Below, piece after piece: positions 20,301 through 32,300 of a DNA stretch of 64,000 nt; positions within the stretch are counted from its first letter, which is position 1; each line of letters begins with the position of its first letter. Source of the stretch: Apteryx mantelli (Eukaryota; Chordata; Aves; Apterygiformes; Apterygidae). The stretch is taken from assembly GCF_036417845.1 (NCBI RefSeq), contig NC_089980.1:111253169-111317168 (forward strand), given 5' to 3'. Both the position numbers and the translations under genes were made by a program. Below the pieces are notes generated by a model. It saw only the letters and a program-made list of their open reading frames with translations, was not told the origin of the DNA and did no database searches.

Positions 20301-23300
20301 AACTTTAAATAAAAATGCTTTAAGAGAGCTTTACCAGGGGGAGGGAAAAGCTTTTTAGGCATCCTGATAGAGAATGCTGGCAAACGGGAAAGGCAATCAG
20401 ATTGGCAACTTCCTTAGATGGTTAAACAGCAGAGGATGGGAGTAGTCAGAAATCCAGCAGTTCCTTTCAGATATTATCTAAAGAAGTCATCTTTCCTGGA
20501 GCTGGCCATAAGGGCAGCACTGACATGCTGCAAGAGCACAACACTACTCTGCTAACTCCTGCCTTTCCCGAGTCAGGCAATAAGCTAGCATGAGACTCAT
20601 TTTTCAGAACAATACAGCAGCTCAGTAGCTAAAGTGGACTCTGCTGGCAATTAGGAAAATTATGCATGCTTGTACTGAATATGTAGATGGCAGTATTATT
20701 TTAGATATTTAAGAAAGTTTAAGATTCACCTTATATATTAATTCAGGCCTTCTTTTACTGAAATTTTTTGCTAGTCACATCTATTTAATTATATCACTAT
20801 CATAACATGGGAAACACATCCATTTTGTACCAGAGATATGTGCAAATAGGCATGCAAAACATTTAAATATTTTTAAAATAAATTGCCTGTCCTGTGATTT
20901 ATCACAATTGATATGCAATAACTGAACACTACTTGACAGTTACATCAAGGAGAACAGGTTTGCTTGAAGAAGGTTTAAGCAAGCCTATTTTGTTGGTGCA
21001 TATAGTTTACAAGCCTCTGGCAATGAAAGCGTAGCTCAGACTCAGTTGCTGGTAGCTGTCCAGTCGTATCATATGGTCAAGACACTCCACAAACTGTATC
21101 TCAGTTGTATCTCCAAGTTGACACTGGTTAAGATAAATTCAACAAGAAGAGCTCAAAGAAACTAGGAAATTTGAAAACAACTAGTACACAAGATGATCTT
21201 CCACTTAGTTTGAGAGGAAAAAGTTCAGCTCAGAGTCAAATGTAGTTATATGGCACGTTAAAAGTCTCTTGAGCTACACCTTGCCTCCAGTGATCTAAAG
21301 TTTGGTTATTATTTGCAAGACTTTTCTCCTCTCTACCTAACTGTACTTATGTGTATTCAACTTCCCAAGAAGGCAGATGCTGGATTCTTTGAAATCTTTG
21401 AGTTGGTGAAAGTTACCCTATTAAGAGGCCAGAAAATGTCCAAATCTTATTCAGGACTTTTTCAGGTAAAAGCTTGTATTTCAGATTGTATTGACTTTCC
21501 TTTTCCAAAATCAAAAGCCAGCTAATGCTTGTCATAATGCCCTGCCCCCAGCTACACACACACAAAGAGCAAAGATTAAAGGTGTCATGCCAGATGTCTG
21601 GTGAGGCAGGCACAAAAGTGGTAAAGACTATATGTCAGAATTTTAAGATGTTCTGATACGGTTTAACGGCAAGCAGAAGTAAGACTGTAACAATCAGGTA
21701 CAAGTCTGTCTGCAAACCACCTAAGCAGAAACATTTCAACAAATAAGGGTGGTGGTGGGGGGGAGTACTTTTAGGGGCTAGACAGCAAGCACTATAGCAT
21801 GGAACTCACTTGCCAATCAAAGAGAAGGAAGGGTCAACTGATCAAACAGATGGATTTTAAAGCCACAAGAGACCAGTCTGATATTCCTCATTGGACAGGT
21901 CATTGTGCTTCATCTAATATTGCTTGTGCTGTGCCTATATCCTGTGACTGAACTCTGCTTTCAAGGAGATCTTGGATTCTAATAAGAATATACCCCATGC
22001 AAATATACTCCTAGTACTGCTGGCATCTTCTGAAGATGGAGAGTAAATGAGAATGTTTAACTTGGAGAAATCAGGCATGTCCTGTTTCTCTTGTTTTAAA
22101 GGCTTAGCAAACTCTGCAGCTCCCAACTCCTCTGGGGTCAGAGAGCAAAGGAGAAATCGCCCAGTTTCTTAGCCAGGAAATCTCAAAATATGGCCTCTTC
22201 TCTAGAACACTTTGTTAAATACACAACAGCTAAGAAGCTCTGACTGTACCTGTTCTCTCAAAAGAGACATTATTGCTCATTATAGTCCTCATATACTGCC
22301 AAATTTCTGCTGGAGGAAAAAAACAAAACAAAACAGAAAAAAATAAACAAAACAGTGAGGCAAATTCTAGATAAGTATAGAGCACAAAGATCAGGAAGAT
22401 TTAACCTTACAGATAGGAGCAAATATGCTATTTTTCCCCGAGAGATGCATTACAGTGATATTTCAAGAGTCTCAAAAACCTATTTTGGGGAAGGGACTAG
22501 TAAACTTGCACAGAATGCAAGCGCCACCCACTGTCCTGACATCAGTGCCACAGCTTTAATTTAGATAGTGACCCACATTAACTCAACCTAATCCCCTGCC
22601 TACATCTGTCCCTCTGCTCCTGCAACCTCCCTAGTTACCATCATCCCCTTAATAGTTTACAAGTCTAATGTTTCTGCTGTCCCTCTGAAGGTTCAATTTC
22701 CCTTCCCCTGCCTTAGTCCCCCTCCCTTGCTGAAAATCTTCGTAAGGCACCTCCTGACTGTTCCTCACATCCTGCAGTCTCATACCCTACCCTCATGCTC
22801 TCTCCTGCAACACTCTTCTTTTCGGTAGCTCCCAGTCTCATCTGTTTGTTTCTCATCCCACTGTATGGGATTAGTATTGCACTTAGCTCACTGTCTCCCT
22901 AATTACTGCCCCACTTCCTTAACAAGTGATGTCTCAAGCTTTTCAGAGCTACTCTACTTTAATGATACCATGAAAGTTACTTCATTCAGGATCCTAGTGA
23001 CCACTTAGCCTAAAACTTAGGATCAGTATTCTATCCTTATCTTCCTTGATTTCTCAATCACATTCAGTATACGTCATCACGTTACCGTTAAAATACTCCT
23101 CTCTGGCTTAAGTAATCCTTTTCTTTATTCCTTTTTCAATATGTGCTTAGAGGATCCTCCAAATTTTTATTGCACTAGTTATTGCTCTGATCTCTGTTTC
23201 TTCATTACGTAACTTCACCTGTATATGCAAGTACAGCCATCCCCCGGCTGAGGGCTCGCAAATACACAAGACCTCTCCTTATTCCACCCAAACTAAAGCT

Positions 23301-26300
23301 TCATTCTATGCATCTCCCTGAGGATGTTTATTCACCTGTTCATTCAAGTGTAGCATGACTGAAAATAGAGCTCTCAATCTCTTCTCCTCCTTCCATTACA
23401 TTTTGTGATAAGTGTGGTCAGTACGATGATGGTCACTCAGACTTTCACGTAGCCTTCATCTTAGACACCGCTCTAAAAATTCCCATCCAGGTTAAGTTAA
23501 ACCTTGTAGGTGTTTTTGTATGATCTGGCTGGTGAGGTCTTCCCAGTTCATCCACTTGGCTAAAATTCTTCTGCAGACTCATTATCTTACACCTTAACAC
23601 ACTGCTTTCTCCCGGAGGCATATGTACATGTATTCAAATACACCCACAGGAGATGTCACTGACATACCAAAGCTAATAACAACTTTCTGTTGCAGCTAAA
23701 CACAAGGTTACAACTCAGTGGTAACTTTCTTATCACTCCCTGTAGCAACATGCTACAGCTATTGTAATTGTGTAAAGAAAGGAATAGACACTTACTAGCA
23801 TAATTATAGTTTTCAGTGTGCAGCCAATGTGCATCACATTACAGATGCTCATGCCCTTCATGCTCGGTCTCTTTGGACAGTAGGAGCTGCGGGTTGGGCT
23901 ATCTTTAGTCCATTACAGTCTGATGCCTGTTGTCAGCTGAAGGTTTGGAAAAGCAGAGATTGGGGTCAGGTGTGGTATCCATACTGGACCACAACACCTG
24001 CAAAAACCCTGGCTGCTGAGAACACAAGCAACTCTTCTCATTTTCTTCTGTAAATTAATTCTTAATTCTTCTTAAATTCTTCTGTTGTCTGTATGTGAAC
24101 CAAAAGCTCTTGAGGATAGTGGGAGCTAGGAAACTTGGCTGCACTTGTCAAAATGAACTGGAATACTGCTCTTCCAAATATAATCTGTCATAGAAGATAA
24201 ATTCAGTGGTACCTAAACACTGTAGACAATAGTAGTAGATTGAATAGAGTTCTCAGCCTGCCTCTTCAAGCACAGTGAAAATGAACCTTCTGGGTCAGTG
24301 CAAGAGGTGCACTGGCTATCTCACAGACAGCATGTGACACCACCGTGCAATTGCTTGATTTTTACCGTCTTACGAAGCAGCCCAGCCCCTTAAAGAAAGG
24401 GGAGGAAATATTCTGAAAAATTTGGTCCTTTTTTAATATATATAAAAAATCTGTTTTATCTAAGAGCTTGGCTAATTAAAGATCTCATGTGAATATGACT
24501 GTGAAAAATATAGTTAAGTTAAAGCCCTCAACTCACAAAACTCACTTTTGTCAACCCAGCAGTTCTGGCATTCATATTGGTGTCAGCGCGGGTATGACGA
24601 CCCCTAGCCCACCATCAGGTTTGCCCTCAGCACTGTCACATCAAACAGTATTCATTAGAAGTATGAACTGCAGCAGCAGTGGGATTACCAGACATCAAGC
24701 GTCAAGATACAGACAAGAGAATTGCTTTTCTGTATGCCACAAACCTCCTTTCTTTGCAAAGGAAACAAAGGGAGACATTGAAAACTCTTCTGTTTCATCC
24801 TCTCAGACTGCTTTATTAATATGCTTCAATCTCCCATCGTGTGCCCTGCCTACAGCACAAAAGAAAAAAAAAACTTTTGTACTTAAGAACTCAGGTTCAG
24901 CAGCAGAAGAAAGCCATTAAGAATAAGTGTCTTGCCTACTGTTTTAATACCTTAAAGGAAATTCATGCATCCAGTACAGCCAATGGTCTCCTAAGATAAC
25001 ATAGTCTCGATATCCCCCTGCAATATATGCAAGATTTTTTTTTTTTTTTTTTTTTTAATGACTGCATGGACCACAGTTCAAACAGCAGTTCTGCTGAACT
25101 GGCAAAATGGTTCGCAATGTGCAACAGTCAGAGACTGCCACAGCCCAAACACAACCTGGCTACTCTGGAGCTACTGATAGCTCTGTGAAGGTTATTTAGG
25201 GAAACAGTTTTTGTTTTGAAGTTCTTCCAACACCAACAAGTGCCCTATATTTTTCAACACAACTCTCTGTGGTAACTGTTTTCTCACTTATTTCTCCCAT
25301 CAAAACCAACAGCCTGCAGGCTTAAGACAGTCACAGAGCAAACAAATCTTGTTTTTAACTTGAACGTCCTTATATTCAGATGCATCCCTGTAACAGGACA
25401 ACAGGTTATACCAGCCAGCCTATCATAACTTCCTGACTTTCCATCTCAGCCCTCTGATATCAGTCTTGCTACACTAAGACTTGCAAATGCTTGTTGGTGC
25501 TGGTGAGCCACACAATGAAGTGTGTATTCTGGGGTGACTACACCTTTCCAAAAAAACCTTTATAGACCCTTTGTAATGGCATCATCCCACTACACAGAGA
25601 GCACAGGCCTAGTACCAAAACTGAAAAATTTAAAGTCTTGTTTTATTACAGGAAGAGAAGACAACGGTAACTCTTACTACCTGGGTCCCATCCGGTTGAC
25701 ACGGACAGGAGAGGGGACTAAGGAAGGTTCAACACCACTCTATTCTTTATGAATTTGCCTGGGAACCCTGAGTGCCAAAGGACACATGCATGATTCTGGC
25801 ACTTTTCTGCTCAAAATAAATATTTTTTTGATCACGACCACATGCATAATTTAAGTGGAAGCACAACAATCAAAGAGCCATCAAGTTAAAAGTTAAAGCT
25901 TGGGGTGCTTCCTAGTCATGTCCGTCACCATAATAGCAAATTAAGTATTAACATAGTAAAGGATGTTGGAAGAAAGGGTTAGATTAGGAAACTGTTGAAT
26001 GCATGACCAATATAAATATTGCAGTATAACTTACACACAAAAAATGGTTAGATCAAACTCATCTCCTGTTAGCCAGGATACCCAGGTGAATAAACTATAC
26101 TAGCAAAACTACTTAACAGGGAGCTTTAGCACTCTAAAGTAGAACAGTCACTTCCCTCTTCTTGCCCTCTCGTTTTAAGTCACATCCCTTAACAACAAAC
26201 TACACAAGAAAGAAAGTTTTTTTCGTTAATGTAAATTGACTAAACTGTACTGCCTGGAAGTTACAGTTCTCTGCCAGTCCTTCCACCAATTTTTCATAAA

Positions 26301-29300
26301 AGTATGCAAAGCTCCCAAAACAAAAGCAACCTTCCACTTCAATATAGTTATAGCTATAATTACATTAGAAGAGCACTATCAAACTAGGAATTTTAGTATA
26401 CTCTAATAAGAAAATATTTGTAGTGTGAATGTAAGGATACAAAATGTAGCTTTATAGATAACTGTGGAGAAAAGTCATCTTCCCCCTTCAGCAAAATGAG
26501 CTATGCTAGTAAAATCCACAGTTCTGTGATTAACTTATCTGCAGTAAGAAATTTTACTGGTGTGGCTACTTCTGGCCAGGAATCACATCTCCATAATCCG
26601 GTTGACAAATCGAGACCAGGAAAAGTCTGAGGTGGCATAAAACACTAAGGACCTCGTCTGTATCAAAAACATGCAAATCAATTCCAGCTCACCACAGATC
26701 ACTTTTTCAGGAAATCATTTCTTTATCCTGTCTTTCTTTCAGTCAATTGATGCCAATTCACCAATCAGTGCTAGCACTCCACTATAATCTTCCTGGTAGA
26801 GCAGCAGCAGCATGCTGGCATTCTCATAAACCTGCATCAAGATTAGTAGCGTCTTTTTCCTGAAAACAGTTTAGGGCTAATTCAGAAATGACTTTCTGTA
26901 ACATGCGCTCAATTTACAAGCCCCCAAAGCCATGACAGAAGCAAGGAGTAGCAACAGTATGTCTGTAGAGAAATATCAGGTTTTCCAGAAAAACTGTATT
27001 TAAAGGTATTTTAAAATATTGAGAAAATATTTAAGCTCAACTCTGCTTTCAATATCCTTTGCTCCTTGAAAAGCAGCTGGTTCAAATCTCTTCGATTATT
27101 CTGTATCAAATTTCTGACTATTCTGTATTAAAAAAGTGTGATCATTTTAGAATATGGCATTCTAGAAACCCTGAAGGCTTTCACTGATATTTTTCCTCCA
27201 AACGGACATGTGAGCCGTGGGCCAGGGAAAACAAATATCAAATGACTGGAAGTGGCCAGGAGGACAAGCAGAGCTAAAATAGACAGATTTTTTTTTTTTG
27301 AAACAGTGCTGGCTCTAGCAGAGTCTCTCTCAGAAACCAGATTCTCACATTTGTTTCAGACCCAGAACAAATCAAGCAAAGTAGATTTCAGGACGAATCA
27401 ACAAAAAGGCACACTAGAGTGCTCTAAAGAGCCCTTCTTTAACCAGGAAGGAATTTACAGACCGAAACAACACAGTTTGTCTCCTCTATAACAAAGGATA
27501 GAGCGAGGACAGTTTGCTGTGTTGAACAGCAATGCTTAATTAAGTCTTGTTTCAAAATGTGCCACAAGTAAATTGATTTTCCGATCCATGTATAATTGAA
27601 AAATGAGTATTTTAAAGAAGCACCAAGGATAACCATTAGACTGTTTTGTCAGCATGAGTGTTCTGTTCTTTTATTGGAAACACTATTGGTTTATTGGAAA
27701 GACTGTGCTTAATGTTTAGTTACTATGTTTTGTGTAGTTACTACCTTTTGTGGTATCTGAAATGCTGTTTAGCAAGGCACACATCATGTCTCCTTCAATG
27801 TGATGAGGATTTAGGATGCGAGCTGACCGCTGAGTCATTTTAAATTGAGCTTCCAGTTCTAGAAAGCTTTTGTCTCCAGAAAGTACAGTGAAAGGAATTT
27901 GCTTGGGCAAGTGCTCATCCAGACGACCAGCCTGTATGGAGAGAAAGGAGAGATGTTCAACTAAGATACCGTTTTTGTCTCATGGGATTTGGCTAGGTTT
28001 TCCTTTCTTCCTTTTTTTTTTTTTTTCTTTCTTTCCTTTTTTTTTTTTTTTTAAGGTGGCTTTTCATAGGAAAGCCTTCATCTACAGCAATTTACCTCCA
28101 TTTTTCTGGTCAGATGCATATTACACGTCTGTGAAAGGTATTATTTGGACAGTTTGACACTGCATTTACTCTGTGCATATGACAATGGATACAAGGAATG
28201 GCTACAAGAACAGTACTGATGGAGTATGGAACAAACTTCTGAATAGCAGCACTTCAGAGATGCCTCCGCAACAAAGTCATTTGTGCAGAACATTTTGAGA
28301 GACAAAGAATGTGTATGGTAACATATAAATACCATTGCAAAACATGTTTACATCATATAACTAGATTCTAAAGTAGTTTTATCTAACTGATAGAACACTA
28401 CACTAAAGTCCCCATGACACCCCAGATTTCTGTCATTCATCTCTGCATCTCCCAGTGCAGCCAAATCCCTGGGTCTACTGATCAGGGGCATTGCTCTTTA
28501 TCAGTCCAACAGGGTCTCTGAAACTGGCACTTGTTATGTCATCTTAAAGATGACTCTAGACTTGGGCCACTTGAAGGAAGAGGCAAAAGTTACATTTCTC
28601 TCTGAAACAGAAACTGTAAGAATTATGGTTTTTTTCATTCCTTGTTCCCTAAACCTCCCTCAAAGACAGACTGATGTCTGACTCAGGCTAATGTTTGTAT
28701 TAAAGGAAAAAAAAAAAAGTAAAGTGCAGGGAAAAGAAAAGATGATACCTACATTTAATATATTTAGCAATTTAATCTATGTCGCATGGTCTCCAAGCAA
28801 TCCATAATTCAATCATTTGGACAAAGAGAAATGCATGATCACAGAATCACAGAATAGCTGAGGTTGGAAGGGACCTCTGGACATTCAGGTTTATTCAAAG
28901 GCATGAGGGGAGGGCTTCAAAGCCACTCTTAGTGGGAGAAACACTTCTTCAGTGACAGTTTTATCATTCTTTTCAGTGGAAGTCACGTGCAGAGAACTTA
29001 AGAATCTCACTTGTAATGAGTGCTCAACATGAATGGCTGACATCACCTTTTCTAGGTACAGAAAGGCAACAATAGAGAAACTGGGCGCTAACTTACATGA
29101 ACACAGAGTGCAAAGTCTGCTGCTTCTCTTCTGGTACCACAACGTGGATGAAGGAAGAAACATCCAATCTTCTTAAGATAATTATAAATTTTGCACTGCA
29201 CTGGAGGTTTCCAGTTGCTATATCCTCCTACACAGTCAAAGAAAGAAATACATAGCAATGTCACCATGAACTAAGAATCCCAGAAGTCAAAAGTGAAGGT

Positions 29301-32300
29301 AAGTCTGGCTATAAAGACAAATTTATTTTGACCACTGCGAAAACTAAAAGAAACATATACACAAAACCCCAAAGCCCTCGTTCTCAGATTAAAAAACAAA
29401 AAAGGAAGAACTAGCTGCATGGGTTAAAATCTAGCCTGATCATACAGAAAGCCTTTCATTCAATTTTGTAAGAATTTTTCTTCTAAACCTGAAAAAGTTA
29501 TTTTCTAGAAATCAAGTGTGTTTTTACACAAGTATGTATCTTTTCCACTTTGTGCTCAGATGAGTTGTGCTTAAAGACAAGAAAAAGTTAATGGTTAATG
29601 TGCAGAAGCAGAGGAGCCCTGAGAAAGTGGCACACAGGAAATCCCATGTTAATATAATGCTAGAGACAATTTCCAACAGAACCTATATATGTCTGACATG
29701 TCACAAGTCAGAACTCTTTAAAAGAGAAGATCCAAGAACTTGAGCAGCAGCTGAAGACAAATGCTAGAGTCCCAATAAAGACTTGGATGCAATGAAGGAT
29801 AAGCAAGATGAGGCTACAACCAAAAAAAGTGCAGAGATTTTCTTGACAATACACATGAAGATGGTAACACATGAAGATATAAAGGCTTGAATGGAAAGTG
29901 GAAGAAGCCAGTGGTTACACTTCATGTGAGGACATGCAAAAATAAGACTCTCACATAAACAGACCATGGAAGACTGCATGCATTTTTTTCCACTTGAGCC
30001 TGACAAAGGAGCAGAAGCACAAGCAATCTTCAACAGAATTCTCCTGTTTTTTTTTCTTTCCACTCTAATGACTAGAAGAAGATATCCAAAATGATCAGAA
30101 AGTTCAAGGATTTAGTAACATGCTGTACAGAAAAGATTTAGGCGTATTCGCCCATGAGAAAAATACCCTTTTCAAGGTGTTCTCATCTATTGTGACAGCC
30201 TCAGTCACTAGTATTTGGGAAACATTTGTAATTGCCAAGCCTGGGTTTTGGTTACATAAATTTTGTTTAATGTATAACATAAATGCTTGACCACAACAGC
30301 TGAAAACAACGACAGAGCTGTATTTACTCTGGTGGAGCTAGACCATAAACAGGTGAAGGACAACTGAATGACTGAAAACAAACAATATGGAGCCTGGGCA
30401 ACACAACGGAGGAACTCCAAGCAAAATCAGGGCTGTATTAACAATAGGAATAACAGAAGTAACACAACAGGAATCATTAAAAAAAAAAAAAAAGCTGTTT
30501 TGGAAATACAGAAGAATGAAGAAGATGGGGATGTCATTCTGTTTTCATATGCTAAGCAAACAAGAACAGCATGCATTACAAAAGCCATTATTATGGAGAG
30601 GGCACCTATAACTATAAATTCAGATGTGTCTGGGAGCCTTGGCATTCCCAGACTCTGTAAAAAGATGGCTGACAGTAATAAACTGCTGAAATGTTATCTG
30701 ATACAAATAAGGCCCAGTCGAACCACCACTACCCTCTTGGGCATGGTTTTTCAGTTCAAATGCTCCAGGGCCCATTCCCACTGGGCAGTCTGCATGCAGC
30801 AACCCTGTTTGGAAGGCAAGAAAGAAAGTTCAGTAGCATTGATGTGGACCGTTCTGTGCCAGCAGGCCCGAGTGTTCAGGAACACTCCCAAGCACCTTGT
30901 CCGAACTAGCATGGATATACCTCTGGGTAAGATTAACACTAATAGAGGTTCCTAATGTAATTTACTGGGACTGCATGTCAGATCATTACTCTTTCTTGGA
31001 GCAGAGAACAAACATTTCTGACAATACAGTTCAGATATTCCTGGGTTCAATCAATATTTCCTTATTAAATCAAAACAGGGCATATTAAGCTTGTAGCAAT
31101 GGAACAGTGTCAGAGGAAACAACCCTGGGTCAAATAATGACAAACTGGTTTTGGCTAAATTAAACAGAAGGGCAAACAAAGTATGATTGAAAGCAAATGT
31201 CTGCATTCAATTGGGCAAAGTCTGACGTACCTTGAAAAATAATTCTTTACTAAAGAATTCTTTATAAGATTCAGACAGAGTAGCTTTGGACTTTAGATGA
31301 GAAAAGGGCATGATGTTTCTTCAAGTCAGATTCCTAATAATTTTTGCATTTTTATCTCAAGAAAAAGGAAAAATGATTGTTCCAGGACCAGCTGGCTTGA
31401 ATAATAATGGTAGAAATAATCAACCAACCTTCAGCAAATGAATTATTAAAAAAAAAAAGAAGCAAACAAAATAAAAAACAAAAACAAACCCAAATCACAA
31501 TATTGTTAAAGTCAAGGAGTGCAGAGACAAGCTTTAATTGAGGAGATCAGAGGATCCTACCCCAGAATTCCTGAACAACCAGACATCAGACCACAGGTCC
31601 TGCAGCGTGGCTGGCTGGCTGTTTAAAGAGCTCGCATTAATAAACGCACATACAATTCCTGCACTGCCCTCATCAGCTAAATGGAATGCCTGTTTCTTAG
31701 AAGAGAAAAAAAGTGATTCAGGCATCAACAGGCCTCTGTCTGCTCAGCAGCTTGCAAACTTTCAGTACGTGTTTTGAAGGAGGAGGTAATAAAGTACATT
31801 AAGTAAAAAGGGGGTGTAACACAATGGGGTTTACTAAAGATAAAACATGCCAGACAATTCTTACAAGTCTGTTTGGTAAGATGATGCACGTTCCAGGCAA
31901 TAGATCTTTGGAAGCTGTTCGTTATCTGGACTTTACTGATGTATTCAATGTACTACAGGGGAAATAAAGGCAGACACAGCAGCAAAAGTATGAGGCACAC
32001 AAGCGACTGGCTTAAGAACAGTCAGGTAATGGAAAGTATCAACTTAATGGGATGCTACTAGTGAACTTCTTGAGAAGTTTTCCTAGAAAACCTTAACAGG
32101 GTGAATTTCATCAGTCACCTTGTACTACTACTGGTATCTTCCAGATGTGAGACAAGCTTATTCATAATACAGCATGACCAGGGGCATCCTCAAGGGCAAC
32201 TCAGAAATGGAACAAATTTAAGTACAAGAATGTAAAATCATGCCTTTTGGGACTAAAAAGAAAAAACATTATGACAAGGACCTGGGAGTTAGAAACTAGC

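Larger units (their letters stand above)
18707..27744 (-). other. ZNF451: ZNF451 intron 13 (9 kb)
   Basis: GT-AG intron. It holds the LINE fossil at about 22560-23640 and a 22-T run at 25035-25056. The rest is AT-rich with no recognised gene. Confidence 0.85.
27932..29096 (-). other. ZNF451: ZNF451 intron 12
   Basis: 1.2-kb GT-AG intron with a T-rich tract (28011-28052) and a CR1 3' tip (28841-28888). Confidence 0.85.

Noticed and set aside
24489-24920. 143-codon open frame in intron 13
   Set aside because: No domain, no splice context and a Lys run from an A tract; looks like chance.
29690-29900. Processed pseudogene near EKIQELEQQLKTNARVP
   Set aside because: Only a short coiled-coil-like stretch before stops; no parent gene and no poly(A) with target duplication.
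30368-30955. 195-codon plus-strand open frame in ZNF451 intron 11
   Set aside because: It contains a poly-Lys stretch from an A run, has no recognisable domain, and adjoins a CR1-like fossil. Not annotated as a gene.
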